From NCBI GenBank assembly GCA_013821665.1, contig JACDGI010000003.1:1-43314 (forward strand): DNA of 43,314 nucleotides, read 5' to 3'. The DNA comes from Anaerolineae bacterium (GTDB taxonomy: Bacteria > Chloroflexota > Anaerolineae > Aggregatilineales > Phototrophicaceae). Both the position numbers and the translations under genes were made by a program. The notes beneath the pieces are model-generated. The model was not told the DNA's origin. It was given only the letters and a program-made list of their open reading frames with translations, and did no database searches. Shown in pieces: positions 15,992 to 23,421 of this stretch (the first letter of the stretch is position 1; each line of letters opens with the position of its first letter).

Positions 15992-17005
15992 TCACCTCGG
16001 CGCGGCAAAGGGATTGGTTGAGATGCGACGCGCGGCCATTTCGGGCGGCAACCAGTCGGGGATGGGGTCGCTGGTGGGTTTATAGGCTTTGCGATCCACC
16101 ATCAAGGTCGCCGAAACTGGATCGGTTGGCATCCGATTTTTGTGGAAGCCATAGGGATCGTATGAATGAGCGAAGGCGCGTTCATCGTCAGTGTGGCGCA
16201 AGAAGAGAAAATCCGCCCAATTGTCATCGGGTGCATAAACATAACGGTTGCACAATTGGGTGACGAAATAGACGTTCACGCCTTCTTTCCACATAAAATT
16301 ATCGGCAATACCGGCACGCAGCGGCCCATCGAAGTAGCGTCCATCATCCCATTGAATGAGCAGCCAATTGAGACCGCGTTTGCCACTCTGAATCAGTTTG
16401 CGCCAATCGGGATAATGACGCAGGTTTTGTTTGCTCAGGCGGCGGATGGCACGGATGCCCACACGTAAATCATAATTGTGGGTGGTGCGCTTGCCGATGC
16501 CCAAGCGTTGGGCGAGAAAACGGCGTGAATAGATACCCGGTGCGCGGCGGATCATTTCGCGGTGCAAGCCCTGACGATAAAGCCTTAAGCTCTGTATATC
16601 GGCTGTTTCCAATTGATCGCTGGCGACCATCTTTCCCTGCGCATACTGCCCCACCAGCACCTCAATGGCTGGCATGACGTACTGGATTTCAGGCCGTCCA
16701 GCGCGACGATTCATGAGGGCGATGAGCTTAAAAATGCCGCTGTTTAAGGCACGGCGAACCAAACCTGTGGCTAATTTGAAACCGGTTTCGCGCAATTTAT
16801 CAAAGACTTTGCGAAAGGTGAAACGTTTGTTGGGGGTATAGCCACACAGCAAAAGGGCATCGAGCAGCAGAGATGCCTCGCCAAGTTTAATCTGAAGCAG
16901 GGCTTCTCGCAGCGAATTGGGAAGGCCGTAGCGGCCATCGGCTGAAATGAGACCAATTTTTAGGGGTGAATCTAAGACGGGTTGTGGTAAAGTATATATA
17001 GACAT
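15992..17005 (-). CDS. Uncharacterised protein with two predicted HTH regions
   Basis: This 337-residue basic protein is not recognised. Two regions look like DNA-binding folds: a winged-helix-like stretch at about 45-110 (SLLLDALLLCGYTPNKRFTFRKVFDKL...GLVRRALNSGIFKLI) and a helix-turn-helix at about 158-185 (YSRRFLAQRLGIGKRTTHNYD). The second half is rich in Trp/Tyr/Asp (NWLLIQWDDGRYFDGPLRAG, YAPDDNWADFLFLRH) and may be a separate domain. Replication-initiator or regulator functions are possible but unproven. The probable ribosome-binding site AGGTG lies in the arm of a hairpin at 17011-17029. Confidence 0.65.
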   Translation of the reverse strand: MSIYTLPQPVLDSPLKIGLISADGRYGLPNSLREALLQIKLGEASLLLDALLLCGYTPNKRFTFRKVFDKLRETGFKLATGLVRRALNSGIFKLIALMNRRAGRPEIQYVMPAIEVLVGQYAQGKMVASDQLETADIQSLRLYRQGLHREMIRRAPGIYSRRFLAQRLGIGKRTTHNYDLRVGIRAIRRLSKQNLRHYPDWRKLIQSGKRGLNWLLIQWDDGRYFDGPLRAGIADNFMWKEGVNVYFVTQLCNRYVYAPDDNWADFLFLRHTDDERAFAHSYDPYGFHKNRMPTDPVSATLMVDRKAYKPTSDPIPDWLPPEMAARRISTNPFAAPR

Positions 17006-17010
17006 TAGTG

Positions 17011-17029
17011 CGGCACCTCATATGTGCCG
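17011..17029 (-). promoter_or_regulatory. Hairpin covering the ribosome-binding site of the two-HTH gene
   Basis: CGGCAC and GTGCCG form a 6-bp stem with a 7-base loop. On the minus strand the loop and distal arm contain the AGGTG that serves as the ribosome-binding site for the ATG at 17005. The hairpin resembles the REP family in composition. Confidence 0.4.
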
Positions 17030-17460
17030 GACTCGTGGTTAGAAGGCGATGATACCTGCCACGGATCATCGTCTTTCGATTCCACAAGTTTTGTGATTTT
17101 AAATAAACTGCGGCATCAATTGCTTGATAAATGAGAATCTAGCCTAGAAAATTGGTTATGTCAAATGATTGAGTCACCTCAATTCGGACGAAAATAGTTG
17201 AGTTGATTGGTTCCAAAAGGGTCATTATTTGTCATGAAGGTTTAATTTCAATACTTGCTTCCTGCAAATTCAAATACATCCTTTGGAGTGAGAAAATTGC
17301 CAAAACAAATACAAAAACTCTAGTTTGCGTGATTGTGTGCGTTGAATTTGCGGTATTCGTCCCCTACCCATCGTGCTTCGCCTGAGTCATCTTGTGTGTC
17401 AAATCGTATAGGGGCGAATCGTGGCTTTAAACCTTCGTGAACTGTCGCGAAAACAAGATT

Positions 17461-17500
17461 TTTAACACAAAGACGCAGAGACACGAAGGCACAGAGAACA
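17461..17500 (+). repeat. CGCAGAGAC-type dispersed leader element, copy 4
   Basis: TTTAACACAAAGACGCAGAG followed by a second, partial unit (ACACGAAGGCACAGAG), ending 2 bases before the start codon at 17503. Read as protein it would give the NTKTQRHEGTE extension, which is not real coding. Confidence 0.7.
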
Positions 17501-17502
17501 TT

Positions 17503-18111
17503 ATGATGACACTCGAAGACGAGCTACGTGACATTATCGAGCAGATGAAAACAAAACGGATCGTTACGGTAGAATTCGAGACTGGTCTCTCGGATGTCGA
17601 AATCAATCACGTTGAAGAACAATGCGATTTCCGATTTCCGCCTGATTTAAGAACCTTCCTACAAATCGCTCTCCCTACAGGCAGCAAAAACATAAATGGC
17701 ATTGAGCAATTTCCAAACTGGCGCAAAAATCCTGTTGAAATCATGCAAAGGAATACGGGGATTTGGCAAGATGATTTTTGCCATGATGTTGAGCACAGAA
17801 ATGTTTGGATAACCGAATTTGGTGAAAAACCCGAAACTTTAGCAGAACAATTGGCAGTTGTTAGAGCCTACCTAAAAAATGTTTCGACTATGATCCCAAT
17901 ATACGGACATCGAATGATACCTGCCCAACCGTGTGAAGCGGGAAATCCTGTATTTTCTATCGTTCAACTCAATGACACTGTCCACTATGGTTACAACCTG
18001 CAAAATTATTTACGGAATGAATTTCTGCCTTGGGAAATGAATTGGGGAGAGGCATCCGACTACCTTTATATCCCCTTTTGGAGCAAGATCGCTTCGGGTG
18101 TGGTTCCATAA
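17503..18111 (+). CDS. SMI1/KNR4 (SUKH) family protein
   Basis: This 202-residue protein has the SUKH pattern: EFETGLSDVEINHVEEQCDFRFPPDLRTFLQIALPTG near the start (helix with the ..I...E...F.FP.DL..FL. signature), then FPNWRKNP, a middle part with W, and GNPVFSIVQLNDTVHYGYNLQNYLRNEF near the end. SUKH proteins commonly serve as immunity proteins in polymorphic toxin systems, or bind partner proteins; no toxin gene is adjacent. The ATG at 17503 is preferred over the upstream in-frame ATG at 17437, which would translate the leader element. The gene is more AT-rich than its neighbours. Confidence 0.75.
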   Translation: MMTLEDELRDIIEQMKTKRIVTVEFETGLSDVEINHVEEQCDFRFPPDLRTFLQIALPTGSKNINGIEQFPNWRKNPVEIMQRNTGIWQDDFCHDVEHRNVWITEFGEKPETLAEQLAVVRAYLKNVSTMIPIYGHRMIPAQPCEAGNPVFSIVQLNDTVHYGYNLQNYLRNEFLPWEMNWGEASDYLYIPFWSKIASGVVP

Positions 18112-18136
18112 CTTGCCCTGCCCCACCAGCAAATGC

Positions 18137-18165
18137 TTGACAACATTTTAGAGTCGTCATAAAAT
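18137..18165 (+). promoter_or_regulatory. Promoter of the TetR gene
   Basis: A perfect TTGACA at 18137-18142 and TAAAAT at 18160-18165 with a 17-base spacer. The TetR-type operator begins at the last base of the -10 box. Confidence 0.75.
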
Positions 18166-18182
18166 GATTGAGTAATCACTCA
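18165..18182. promoter_or_regulatory. TetR operator 1 (autoregulation site)
   Basis: TGATTGAGTAATCACTCA fits the dyad TGANTGANTANTCANTCA. It overlaps the end of the -10 box and covers the expected transcription start of the TetR gene, so binding should block transcription. A second site with the same dyad is at 18916. Confidence 0.75.
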
Positions 18183-18202
18183 TTTTTAGAAGTCTGGTGA
18201 AT

Positions 18203-18775
18203 ATGGCGCGAGAAAAGATTGCAGATAAAGAGAAGGCCATCATCGAAGCAGCGATTGCGGTGTTTGCCGAACGCGGCTTCTGGAACACACCAACATCGTT
18301 AATCTCTAAAACGGCGGGTGTGGCCGATGGCACGCTTTTTACCTACTTCGCCACCAAAGACGATCTGATCCATGCCGTTTATCTAGCGGTCAAAGGCGAA
18401 CTGGCAGATGAATTGATGGCTGGTTTCGATACCCTGCCAACACTGTATGAGAAAATGCGCCACATCTGGTCACACTTTATTGAATGGGGTGTTGCCCATC
18501 CCGAACGCTTTCGAGTGATGCAGCAGATCAAATCCAACTACGCCATCTCGCCGGATGTCGCCGCACAAGGTCTGGAACCGTTCGCGGCCATTGACCAAAT
18601 CGCGCGGGAAAGCATCGCCAGCGGCCTCGTCCACGATTATCCTGTGGATTATTTAGGCGCGTTGATGGACAGCCAGAGCAGCATGACTGTCGAATTCATC
18701 ACCACCCACCCTGAGGGTATCCATTATTACATCGACATCGGCTTCGAGATTTTGTGGAAGGGTGTTACCCGGTAA
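18203..18775 (+). CDS. TetR/AcrR family transcriptional regulator
   Basis: This 190-residue regulator has the canonical N-terminal HTH: KEKAIIEAAIAVFAERGFWNTPTSLISKTAGVADGTLFTYFATKDDLIHAVY (about 9-60). The C-terminal ligand domain is divergent, as is normal for the family. The ATG at 18203 is chosen; a GTG at 18197 would add two residues. Operator dyads lie over its own promoter and before the SDR gene 232 bases downstream, which points to autoregulation and control of that SDR gene. The ligand is unknown. Confidence 0.9.
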   Translation: MAREKIADKEKAIIEAAIAVFAERGFWNTPTSLISKTAGVADGTLFTYFATKDDLIHAVYLAVKGELADELMAGFDTLPTLYEKMRHIWSHFIEWGVAHPERFRVMQQIKSNYAISPDVAAQGLEPFAAIDQIARESIASGLVHDYPVDYLGALMDSQSSMTVEFITTHPEGIHYYIDIGFEILWKGVTR

Positions 18776-18786
18776 AGACAGAAGAC

Positions 18787-18814
18787 TTTTACCGCAGAGA
18801 CTCAGAGAGAAAAT
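18787..18814 (+). repeat. CGCAGAGAC-type dispersed leader element, copy 5
   Basis: TTTTACCGCAGAGACTCAGA followed by GAGAAAA, between the TetR stop and a C-rich repeat. Confidence 0.7.
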
Positions 18815-18817
18815 ACA

Positions 18818-18857
18818 AACCCCCTCCTTAATCCTCCCCCGTAAACGAGGGAGGAAA
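18818..18857 (+). repeat. C-rich hairpin element, copy 1
   Basis: Core CCTCCCCCGTAAACGAGGGA preceded by a C-rich arm. CCTCCCCCG..CGAGGGAGG can pair. Further copies lie at 23192, 24511, 36979 and 37834. Confidence 0.7.
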
Positions 18858-18915
18858 TTAAAAGAGAGGGAAAATTGAATTTATTGCTTAGGCGATAAAA
18901 AATTTTACGCCGTAA

Positions 18916-18933
18916 TGAGTGAGTAATCAGTCA
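18916..18933. promoter_or_regulatory. TetR operator 2 (upstream of the SDR gene)
   Basis: TGAGTGAGTAATCAGTCA fits TGANTGANTANTCANTCA at all fixed positions. It lies 73 bases before the SDR ATG, with a REP hairpin between operator and gene. Confidence 0.75.
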
Positions 18934-18956
18934 TATATATCAAATAATCAGTACCT

Positions 18957-18982
18957 GTAGGGACACGATATATCGTGTCCGG
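18957..18982. repeat. REP hairpin 4
   Basis: GTAGGGACACGATATATCGT continues GTCCGG. It sits in the leader of the SDR gene, between operator 2 and the start codon. Confidence 0.8.
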
Positions 18983-19006
18983 TGTTGAAATAAAGGAGCA
19001 AAGAAC

Positions 19007-20008
19007 ATGAATGGATGGACAGCTAAGGATATGCCGGATCAGAGCGGGCGGGTGGTGGTCATTACGGGAGCCAACAGCGGTGTCGGTTATGAGAGTGCGG
19101 TGGCTTTTGCCGCTAAAGGTGCGCGGGTGGTGATGGCAAGCCGCAGCATGGATAAGCTGGAAAAGGCTCGGCAAGATTTGTTTCAGCGTGTGCCAAAAGC
19201 CAAAGTCAATGTGATGCAGTTGGATTTGGGCAGTTTAAAGTCGGTGCAGAGTTTCGCTGACCGTTTCAACGCCAGCTATGATCGCCTCGACATTTTGATG
19301 AATAACGCAGGCATCATGATCCCGCCTTACGGCAAAACCAGCGACGGTTTTGAACTGCAATTCGGCACAAACCATCTGGGGCATTTCGCGCTGACGGGTT
19401 GGGTGCTGCCCAAAATCTTGGCAACAGCGCACAGCCGTGTCGCCACCACCAGCAGCGGCGCTTACTTATACGGTCGGATGCACTGGGATGATTTGCAGTT
19501 TGAGAAAGAATACCGACCGAATCAAGCTTATGCTCAGAGCAAACTCGCCAACATCCTGTTCATGCGCGAACTTCAACGCAAGTTAGAAACGGCACATGCC
19601 GATGTGATCAGCGTGGGCAGCCAACCGGGGTATGCGCGAACCAATCTGCAAAATAATCAACCGCAAAGTTTCGGCGAGCGAGTTATGTATGCCTTCCTGC
19701 GCGCAACCATGTCACAATCGGCTGATCTGGGCGCACTCTACCAGTTGTATTCGGCATCTGCACCGGATGTCAAAGGTGGTGATTTCTACGAGCCGCGTTG
19801 GGCTTTGAAAGGCCTTGTGGTCAAGCGCAACGTGATCTCACGCGGGAGAAATATTGAGGATGCCGCCCGTTTGTGGGAGGTTTCCGAGCGGCTAACCGGT
19901 GTGCATTATGCCCTGCTAGGCGACAAAGAACCTGTATTAATGTCAGTTATGGATAAGCTCGATAACGACCTTGACACAGGTTTGAAAACTCGAACCAAAC
20001 ATACTTGA
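19007..20008 (+). CDS. Short-chain dehydrogenase/reductase (retinol dehydrogenase-like)
   Basis: This 333-residue enzyme of the SDR superfamily has the NAD(P)-binding TGANSGVG at 20-27, NNAG (MNNAGIMIPP), the catalytic Ser in TTSSGAYLYG, and the YxxxK motif in QAYAQSKLANILF. The DGFELQFGTNHLGHFALTG stretch and the length are typical of the retinol-dehydrogenase/WWOX-like subgroup, which acts on varied ketones and alcohols. It carries an extra ~80-residue C-terminal part. The upstream TetR operator suggests induction by a small molecule sensed by the TetR protein. GGAGC precedes the ATG. Confidence 0.9.
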   Translation: MNGWTAKDMPDQSGRVVVITGANSGVGYESAVAFAAKGARVVMASRSMDKLEKARQDLFQRVPKAKVNVMQLDLGSLKSVQSFADRFNASYDRLDILMNNAGIMIPPYGKTSDGFELQFGTNHLGHFALTGWVLPKILATAHSRVATTSSGAYLYGRMHWDDLQFEKEYRPNQAYAQSKLANILFMRELQRKLETAHADVISVGSQPGYARTNLQNNQPQSFGERVMYAFLRATMSQSADLGALYQLYSASAPDVKGGDFYEPRWALKGLVVKRNVISRGRNIEDAARLWEVSERLTGVHYALLGDKEPVLMSVMDKLDNDLDTGLKTRTKHT

Positions 20009-20161
20009 CTTTGATAGCCTTTTTGTTCTAAAATAGGCGTAGAAATTGATCTATTTGGAGCATCCTTGATCGCATCGACGATCAACACCGGTCGCTTAAA
20101 ACCACCACAAACACAGCAGCAATATGCACAAATTGCACGGCGGTGGCATTGAGCGAGACAT

Positions 20162-20235
20162 CCGCCGAATTTGTGTCATTTTGGTGGCAGCAGCCGAGCC
20201 TCCCACCGTGCAAAAATGTCAATTCGGCGGTTTTT
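20162..20235 (+). terminator. Long structured hairpin with T-run
   Basis: CCGCCGAATT...CATTTT on the left pairs with AAAAATGTCAATTCGGCGG on the right, with an inner GGTGG/CCACC stem. TTTTT follows directly at 20231. It is 150 bases after the SDR stop; a structured RNA is an alternative. Confidence 0.5.
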
Positions 20236-20359
20236 CCCGTACCTCCCGCTGCCATTTCGGCGGGAATTATGCAGTAAGTGCAATAATTGCTGCATTTTCC
20301 GCATTTTCCGCATCAGAACCTGATCGATAACTCAGGTTATTAACCTGAAACCCGGCGAG

Positions 20360-20385
20360 GTAGGACGCGAGGTTTTGCGTCCTAC
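20360..20385. repeat. REP hairpin 5
   Basis: GTAGGACGCGAGG / TTTTGCGTCCTAC pair over 10 bp or more. It lies 16 bases beyond the stop codon of the minus-strand dehydrogenase. Confidence 0.8.
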
Positions 20386-20400
20386 AAAAGTCAAACGGGA

Positions 20401-21513
20401 TTAGGCTGACTGGCCCCATTCGATAACGACCTTGATTTCGTCCGCGTCGTGGTGGGTAAGCGCGTTTTCAAAATCGGTCATCGGGTGACGCTGCGTGATC
20501 AGTTTTTGTAGAAGATCACCCCAGCGCAATTGGGCACGTCCGAGGTCATCAACCGCCATCTGGAAATGACCCTGTGCATCGTTGACACTGCCGACCAGCA
20601 CTTGATTTTTAAGGACAAGCTGCCGGATCAAATCCGCGCCATCAATCTGGATGGGGCGATCTCCACCGGGGATACCCGTTAATACATAAACACCGTTGTA
20701 GGCCAGTGCATCGAGCAAGTTAAATTCCAAAGCTGCCACACCGGTCGCCTCAAAAATCAAATCCATCTCGCCAATGGTATCGTCAACTTTATCTGCCGTG
20801 ACGGTTCGGCCATCAATATACTGCCCGCCGATGGTCTTGAACCACTGCGGACGAATGGTATTTTCATCCACCACATCCATGCCGTAAATGACCGCACCAT
20901 GCAGAGCCAGAATAACTGAGGCCAGCAAACCAATTGGGCCTAAACCCGCCACCAAACAGCGTTTGCCAAACAACCAATCCGGCGTAGCAGCGGCATCCGG
21001 TAAGCGCGCACTCTGAATCAACATAGCCTCGGAAATGGCTTTTTCGGCCACCGCCAAGGGCTCGGTCAATATACCGATAGACTCTAATTCAGCCGGTACG
21101 CGGGTAATATATTGTTCTTTATCCACCGCAAATTCGGTTTGGTAGCCATCCAATCCCCAGATGCCACGTTCACTAAACTCACCCGTTCGACACATATCCG
21201 AACGGTTAATCAGGCAAGCCGTACACTTGCCGCAGCCACGACGAACGGTAAAAACCGCATAATCCCCAACTTTGACGCGGGTCACAGCCTCACCAACCGC
21301 CACTACCTGACCAAACATTTCGTGCCCAATGACAAGCTCGTCCTGCCCTTCTGGCGCTTTGGAGCGTCCACCAGCGGCTTCTTCGCGATCTGTACCACAG
21401 ATGCCAACCCGCAGCATTTTGACTTTGACCTCATCCGGCGCGGCAATTTGCGGCTCGGTTCGCTCTACGATTTTTAACTCGGTCGTTCCGGGAACAACGG
21501 CAAGGGCTTTCAC
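20401..21513 (-). CDS. Zinc-dependent glucose 1-dehydrogenase-like alcohol dehydrogenase
   Basis: This 370-residue medium-chain dehydrogenase/reductase has catalytic zinc ligand C39 in GICGTDREEAAGG with H64-E65 (IGHEMFG), a structural zinc set C94, C97, C100, C108 (RRGCGKCTACLINRSDMC), the TEPLAVAEKA segment and the Rossmann motif VAGLGPIG at about 188-195. The GICGTDREEAAGG and TEPLAVAEKA segments are typical of archaeal-type glucose/aldose 1-dehydrogenases that oxidise sugars with NAD(P)+. The start is the GTG at 21513 with AAAAGGA upstream. It is convergent with the SDR gene. Other sugar or polyol substrates are possible. Confidence 0.85.
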   Translation of the reverse strand: MKALAVVPGTTELKIVERTEPQIAAPDEVKVKMLRVGICGTDREEAAGGRSKAPEGQDELVIGHEMFGQVVAVGEAVTRVKVGDYAVFTVRRGCGKCTACLINRSDMCRTGEFSERGIWGLDGYQTEFAVDKEQYITRVPAELESIGILTEPLAVAEKAISEAMLIQSARLPDAAATPDWLFGKRCLVAGLGPIGLLASVILALHGAVIYGMDVVDENTIRPQWFKTIGGQYIDGRTVTADKVDDTIGEMDLIFEATGVAALEFNLLDALAYNGVYVLTGIPGGDRPIQIDGADLIRQLVLKNQVLVGSVNDAQGHFQMAVDDLGRAQLRWGDLLQKLITQRHPMTDFENALTHHDADEIKVVIEWGQSA

Positions 21514-21704
21514 GGTTCAAATCCTTTTGGATGCATCAAGAGGGTAACAGCGCCATTCTAGGACGCAATTGTTAAAGGCGATTTAGAAAAGGCAAAGCTC
21601 AAGTCGTACAAGTGGCTACCAAGATGTGCCAAAAAGTCTATTGTGGGTCTAATACATATCGGACTACACTGCCAGAGGAGGTTTAGTATTTCGAGGAGAA
21701 CCTG

Positions 21705-22556
21705 ATGAAACCGATTAACGAACAAACAATACTCATCACCGGAGCAACGGATGGGTTGGGCAAAGCTACCGCACTGGCGCTGGCGAAAATGGGCGCACGA
21801 GTGCTAATCCACGGGCGTGATGATGGGCGCTTAGCGGCAGCCAAGCAGGAAATCATTGCTGAAAGTGGCAACGACAAGATTGAAACCTATCGGGCGAACC
21901 TTGCATCATTGGCCGAGGTGCGGCATCTGGCTTATGCCGTGCAAGCCGATCATGACAAGCTGGAACTATTGATTAACAATGCCGCATCCGGCGGTGGTAA
22001 GCCGGGTGATTCGCAGCGGGATTTCAGCTTGGATGGTTATGAACTGCGTTTCGCCGTCAATTATCTGGCATCGTTCTTGCTGACGCAGCTTCTCCTGCCC
22101 TCTTTAAAGGAAGGCGCACCCAGCCGCATCATCAATGTGAGTTCGGCGGGGCAATATCCCATCAACTTTGATGATGTGATGATGGAGCAGCACTATGAAC
22201 CGCTGGATGCTTACCGCCAAAGCAAGCTCGCACAAATTCTGTATACGTTTGATCTGGCAGAGCAGCTAGCCAACGAAGGTATTACCGTGAACGCGCTGCA
22301 TCCGGCCTCCTTGATGCCGACCAAAATGGTGAAAGAATATTTCGGGCGCACGATGGACACACTGGAAGATGGCGTGAACTCTGTCATGCACTTGGCGACT
22401 GATCCAGCCTTGGATGGTGTGACAGGCAAGTACTTCGATCATCAACAGGAAGCACGCGCCAACGACCAAGCCTATGATGCCAAAGCACGGCTGCAACTGT
22501 GGGAACTGGGCATGGGATTGACCGACGCCGAGAAGATTGACTTCGTGCCGGATTAG
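21705..22556 (+). CDS. Short-chain dehydrogenase/reductase
   Basis: This 283-residue SDR has TGATDGLG at 12-19, INNAASGGG in the NNAG position (last Gly changed to Ala-Ser), NVSSAG with the catalytic Ser and YRQSKLAQ as YxxxK. It resembles the retinol-dehydrogenase-like group in length and in YELRFAVNYLASFLLTQLLLP. The substrate is unknown. The ATG follows GAGGAGAACCTG. A hairpin with T-run ends the unit. Confidence 0.9.
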   Translation: MKPINEQTILITGATDGLGKATALALAKMGARVLIHGRDDGRLAAAKQEIIAESGNDKIETYRANLASLAEVRHLAYAVQADHDKLELLINNAASGGGKPGDSQRDFSLDGYELRFAVNYLASFLLTQLLLPSLKEGAPSRIINVSSAGQYPINFDDVMMEQHYEPLDAYRQSKLAQILYTFDLAEQLANEGITVNALHPASLMPTKMVKEYFGRTMDTLEDGVNSVMHLATDPALDGVTGKYFDHQQEARANDQAYDAKARLQLWELGMGLTDAEKIDFVPD

Positions 22557-22572
22557 GGTAATAGTCGATGAT

Positions 22573-22607
22573 AGTGGGCGCATGACGTCGTGCGTCCGCT
22601 ATCTTTT
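22573..22607 (+). terminator. Terminator after the SDR gene (REP-like hairpin)
   Basis: AGTGGGCGCA and TGCGTCCGCT pair (two G-T pairs) around an 8-base loop, followed by ATCTTTTT. The stem resembles the REP family. Confidence 0.55.
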
Positions 22608-22665
22608 TCTTGCCTTGCAAGGCGAAAACTCTTATCATGGATAGACCAACTAAAGGTGATTATCC

Positions 22666-23184
22666 ATGAGTGAACATGCGCCCAAGCAAGTTAAGCCCGA
22701 TGATGCAGCCCATCAAGCTAAGCGGACAACTGCGTCCGAAAATAAACATGTCGTTAATCAATCGCTGACGAATCCGGCGCATCTGATCCAACTTCAAGGC
22801 TTGATTGGCAATCAGGCAGTGGGCCGTTTGATTATGCGTAAGGTCAATAACACTGGATTGCCGGATAACCTCAAAAGCGGCGTCGAAAGTTTATCCGGCG
22901 TGTCGATGGATGATGTGCAGGTTCACTATAATTCTCCCAAACCCGCGCAGCTACAGGCGCTGGCTTACGCTCAAGGCACGGATATTCATGTCGGGCCGGG
23001 GCAGGAAAGCCATCTGCCGCATGAAGCGTGGCATGTCGTCCAGCAAAAGCAGGGACGCGTGCAGCCGACTGTCCAGATGGAAGGCACACACACTAACACG
23101 GATAAAAGCTTGGACACTGAAGCCGATACGATGGGTGCCAAAGCCGCTGGCACCAAGCCTCCTGCTGGGGAATCGCCGGGCTAA
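22666..23184 (+). CDS. DUF4157 (eCIS core domain) protein
   Basis: This 172-residue protein has the eCIS-core/DUF4157 domain at about 63-135: LPDNLKSGVESLSGVSMDDVQVHYNS, AYAQGTDIHVGPGQE and the metalloprotease-like H119-E120-A-W-H123 of LPHEAWHVVQQKQGRVQPT. Upstream, LIQLQGLIGNQAVGRLI (40-56) is the short motif often found in front of this domain. Family knowledge: DUF4157 proteins are associated with extracellular contractile injection systems and their cargo. Here it is an orphan without sheath, tube or toxin domain; the C-terminus is only a short disordered tail. No signal peptide. Confidence 0.88.
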   Translation: MSEHAPKQVKPDDAAHQAKRTTASENKHVVNQSLTNPAHLIQLQGLIGNQAVGRLIMRKVNNTGLPDNLKSGVESLSGVSMDDVQVHYNSPKPAQLQALAYAQGTDIHVGPGQESHLPHEAWHVVQQKQGRVQPTVQMEGTHTNTDKSLDTEADTMGAKAAGTKPPAGESPG

Positions 23185-23191
23185 AGCACCA

Positions 23192-23236
23192 AACCAACCC
23201 CCACCCTAACCCTCCCCCGCAAGCGATGGAGGGAAC
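23192..23236 (+). repeat. C-rich hairpin element, copy 2
   Basis: Core CCTCCCCCGCAAGCGATGGA then GGG, preceded by AACCCCCACCCTAAC. It lies 8 bases after the DUF4157 stop and has the same GCAAGCGATGGAGGG version as the two copies inside the EccC-like gene. Confidence 0.75.
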
Positions 23237-23421
23237 CATACTTATACGGGGTTTATAGCTCACGACTTTCATGAAGCCACATTACCGCTTAACTTTGACG
23301 ATAGGCTAAGCAGCAACCTCTATTTACCCACCTGACCCATGAGCCGACAACCTGATCTATTTATACTCATTGTAAGGTTGAGGCATATCTTCGTGTGCCT
23401 TATTGAAAAAGGATTAGACAC

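Larger units (their letters stand above)
17006..17502. other. Non-coding stretch of about 500 bases
   Basis: It lies between the divergent two-HTH gene and SUKH gene. It holds a hairpin at 17011-17029 and a leader element at 17461-17500. In the AT-rich remainder, including the short frame at 17203-17385, I see nothing convincing. Confidence 0.5.
20009..20400. other. Non-coding spacer between convergent genes, rich in dyads
   Basis: It holds a long hairpin with T-run (20162-20235), a small GC-rich hairpin (20243-20264), a TCAGGTTA/TAACCTGA dyad (20332-20348) and a REP hairpin (20360-20385). No gene is convincing. It probably terminates the SDR and dehydrogenase genes from both sides. Confidence 0.55.

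Noticed and set aside
17437..17502. N-terminal extension of the SUKH protein from the ATG at 17437
   Set aside because: The extra residues are the translation of the CGCAGAGAC leader element, and the ATG at 17503 fits the family start.
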